Source: Rhodopseudomonas infernalis (GTDB lineage: Bacteria > Pseudomonadota > Alphaproteobacteria > Rhizobiales > Xanthobacteraceae). From it: a stretch of 64,000 nucleotides of DNA. Below, one piece after another: positions 62,821 through 64,000 of the stretch. Position numbers and translations under genes: made by a program. The DNA lies in contig NZ_JAJNAL010000013.1 of the NCBI RefSeq assembly GCF_022271405.1, positions 1 to 64,000 on the forward strand, in the 5' to 3' direction. Position 1 is the first letter of the stretch, and the number at the start of each line of letters is the position of its first letter. The notes beneath the pieces were generated by a model that was not told the DNA's origin, made no database searches, and worked only from the letters and a program-made list of their open reading frames with translations.

Positions 62821-63830
62821 GGTGTCACCACGAGCTTGCCGAGCACCTTGCGGTCTTCGAGAACGCCCATCGCCTCGATCGCGCCCTCGAGCGGGAAGGT
62901 TCGGTCGATGACGGCCTTCATCTTGCCGGCGCGGATGAGTTCGAACAGCTTGAGAATGTCCTCGCGCTCCCAGCCGTTCGAACCGAGGATCTGCAATTCG
63001 AAGGTCCAGATGAAGCGGATGTCCTCGGTCGGATCGAACCCCGCGGTGGCGCCGCAAGTCACCAGCCGGCCGCCTTTACGCAGGCATTTCAGCGAAGGCA
63101 CCCAGCTGTCGCCGCCGGTGAAGTTGACGACCATGTCGACCCCCGCCCCTTTCGAGGCCTTGCCGGCACGCGGCTTGCCGTGGCGGGCGCGGCATTCCTG
63201 CATGAAGTCGAATTCGTTGTAGAGAATGACCTCGTCGGCGCCGATCTCCATCAGGCGCTCGCCCTTCTCCGCCGATCCAGCACAGGCGATCACATAGGCT
63301 CCCGCCGCCTTGGCAAGTTGCACGCAGCAGATGCCGACGCCGCCGGACGCGCCGAGGATCAGCACCTTCTCGCCCGCCGAGACATGGCCGATGGTGGTCA
63401 TCATCCGCAGCGCAGTGCCGTACGCCACCGGCAGGCACGACGCCTGCTCGAACGAGATATCGTCGGGCAGCGCGATCAGCTGGTGCGCACGCGTGACGCA
63501 GTATTCGGCAAGGCCGCCATCGCGCGTTTCGCCCATCAACCCGCCTTCGACCCGATTGATCGGATCGATCAACACGCGGTCGCCGATCTTCCAGCCTTCG
63601 ACACCCGCGCCGAGCGCAGCGACTTCGCCGGCGATGTCGATTCCCATGATGATAGGCATTGGAATGCGGATGCCGGGCATCCCGCGGCGCGTGAAGATGT
63701 CGTGATAATTGTAGGACGTCGCCTTGACCTTGATCAGCACGTCGCCTTCGCCGGGCTCCGGAGTGGCGTAATCCTCGACATGAGCCATCTGGTCGAGACC
63801 GCCGTGGTCACGAAGCAGCACTGCACGCAT
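62817..63830 (-). CDS. MDR-family zinc-type alcohol dehydrogenase-like / quinone oxidoreductase
   Basis: 337 aa. GroES-like domain with MGIDIAGEVAALGAGVEGWKIGDRV. The cofactor site ILGASGGVG is at about 158-165, followed by QLAKAAGAYVIACAGSAEKGERLMEIGADEVI. The residues that bind catalytic zinc in true alcohol dehydrogenases are replaced (SYNYHD), so a zinc-free NAD(P)H enoyl or quinone reductase is likelier. ATG start. First complete gene of the operon within the window. Confidence 0.87.
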   Translation of the reverse strand: MRAVLLRDHGGLDQMAHVEDYATPEPGEGDVLIKVKATSYNYHDIFTRRGMPGIRIPMPIIMGIDIAGEVAALGAGVEGWKIGDRVLIDPINRVEGGLMGETRDGGLAEYCVTRAHQLIALPDDISFEQASCLPVAYGTALRMMTTIGHVSAGEKVLILGASGGVGICCVQLAKAAGAYVIACAGSAEKGERLMEIGADEVILYNEFDFMQECRARHGKPRAGKASKGAGVDMVVNFTGGDSWVPSLKCLRKGGRLVTCGATAGFDPTEDIRFIWTFELQILGSNGWEREDILKLFELIRAGKMKAVIDRTFPLEGAIEAMGVLEDRKVLGKLVVTP

Positions 63831-63893
63831 TCATTTCTCCTTTTTCGTTTTGTCTGTTGCGGCGCTCTGGCGCGCCGGAGGCGGTGGCTTGGA

Positions 63894-64000
63894 TTATTCC
63901 GAGAACTCGATGACCACGCCGAAGCTGGACGACGCCCCGACGCGCAAGCGCCCATCAGTTGCGGTGAACGGCACGCCGCCCGCCTGCAATGCCGCCTGTG
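63894..64000 (-). CDS. C-terminal fragment of a VOC/glyoxalase-like protein (continues beyond the window)
   Basis: The minus strand reads in one open frame from the window edge to a TAA at 63894-63896, ending GRLRVGASSSFGVVIEFSE. The closing RVGxxxxxGVxxEF pattern is usual at the end of VOC-family (glyoxalase-like) proteins. Only about 34 codons are visible, so the family call is tentative. It lies 63 nt upstream of the MDR gene and probably belongs to the same operon. Confidence 0.5.
   Translation of the reverse strand, partial: QAALQAGGVPFTATDGRLRVGASSSFGVVIEFSE

Overview
The window is GC-rich, densely packed alphaproteobacterial DNA. The gene families (acyl-CoA metabolism, many ABC and tripartite uptake systems, RibB with a degenerate C-terminal half, GcdH, DUF1499, DUF2892) and the dispersed palindromes with CTCTCCCGC/GCGGGAGAG stems or GTAGGATGGGTTGAGCG ends fit the Bradyrhizobium/Rhodopseudomonas group. 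I lean to Rhodopseudomonas; this is inference from family content, not a database match. No rRNA, tRNA, CRISPR array, transposase or integrase was recognised.

Layout. (1) 0.1-2.8 kb: divergent extensin-family protein and acyl-CoA synthetase. (2) 3.1-11.5 kb: a minus-strand gene train, MarR > flavin reductase > HpaB-type monooxygenase > cupin > LivH-LivM-LivG-LivF > substrate-binding protein > DUF2848. It looks like one uptake-and-oxidation operon for an aromatic or other organic acid. (3) 11.8-14.2 kb: a sensor module of cysteine hydrolase, AmiC-like binding protein without signal peptide, and divergent MarR, with a perfect 18-bp palindrome before the hydrolase. (4) 14.4-24.5 kb: housekeeping-like genes (DUF1499, metallo-hydrolase, GcdH, RibB, AhpD-like, DUF2892, Crp/Fnr, CobC, acyl-CoA dehydrogenase) separated by several palindromic repeats.

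(5) 24.9-43.5 kb: a minus-strand island of visibly lower GC. From its 5' end it has an unrecognised 322-aa protein, a 374-residue RTX protein with about 22 calcium-binding repeats, a hairpin, four large glycosyltransferase genes (one fusing a methyltransferase to two glycosyltransferase modules), a small methyltransferase, a type I secretion ATPase with an inactive C39-like domain, its HlyD adaptor and a 682-aa Sel1-repeat protein. I propose a dedicated export and cell-surface glycosylation system for the RTX protein. This is the best candidate for an undescribed system here.

(6) 44.3-54.5 kb: a TctCBA transporter with a ThDP enzyme as last gene, a small cupin, an alpha/beta hydrolase, a LysR regulator divergent from an FAD monooxygenase, and an aspartate-dehydrogenase-family enzyme. 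A 21-bp exact direct repeat lies upstream of both the Tct operon and the cupin gene. (7) 54.5-64.0 kb: a tightly overlapping minus-strand operon with a VOC-like protein (cut by the window edge), a quinone-oxidoreductase-like MDR, a thioesterase, a complete Opp/Dpp-type ABC importer, an acyl-CoA ligase and an SDR. It reads as import, CoA activation and oxidation of an unknown carboxylic substrate.
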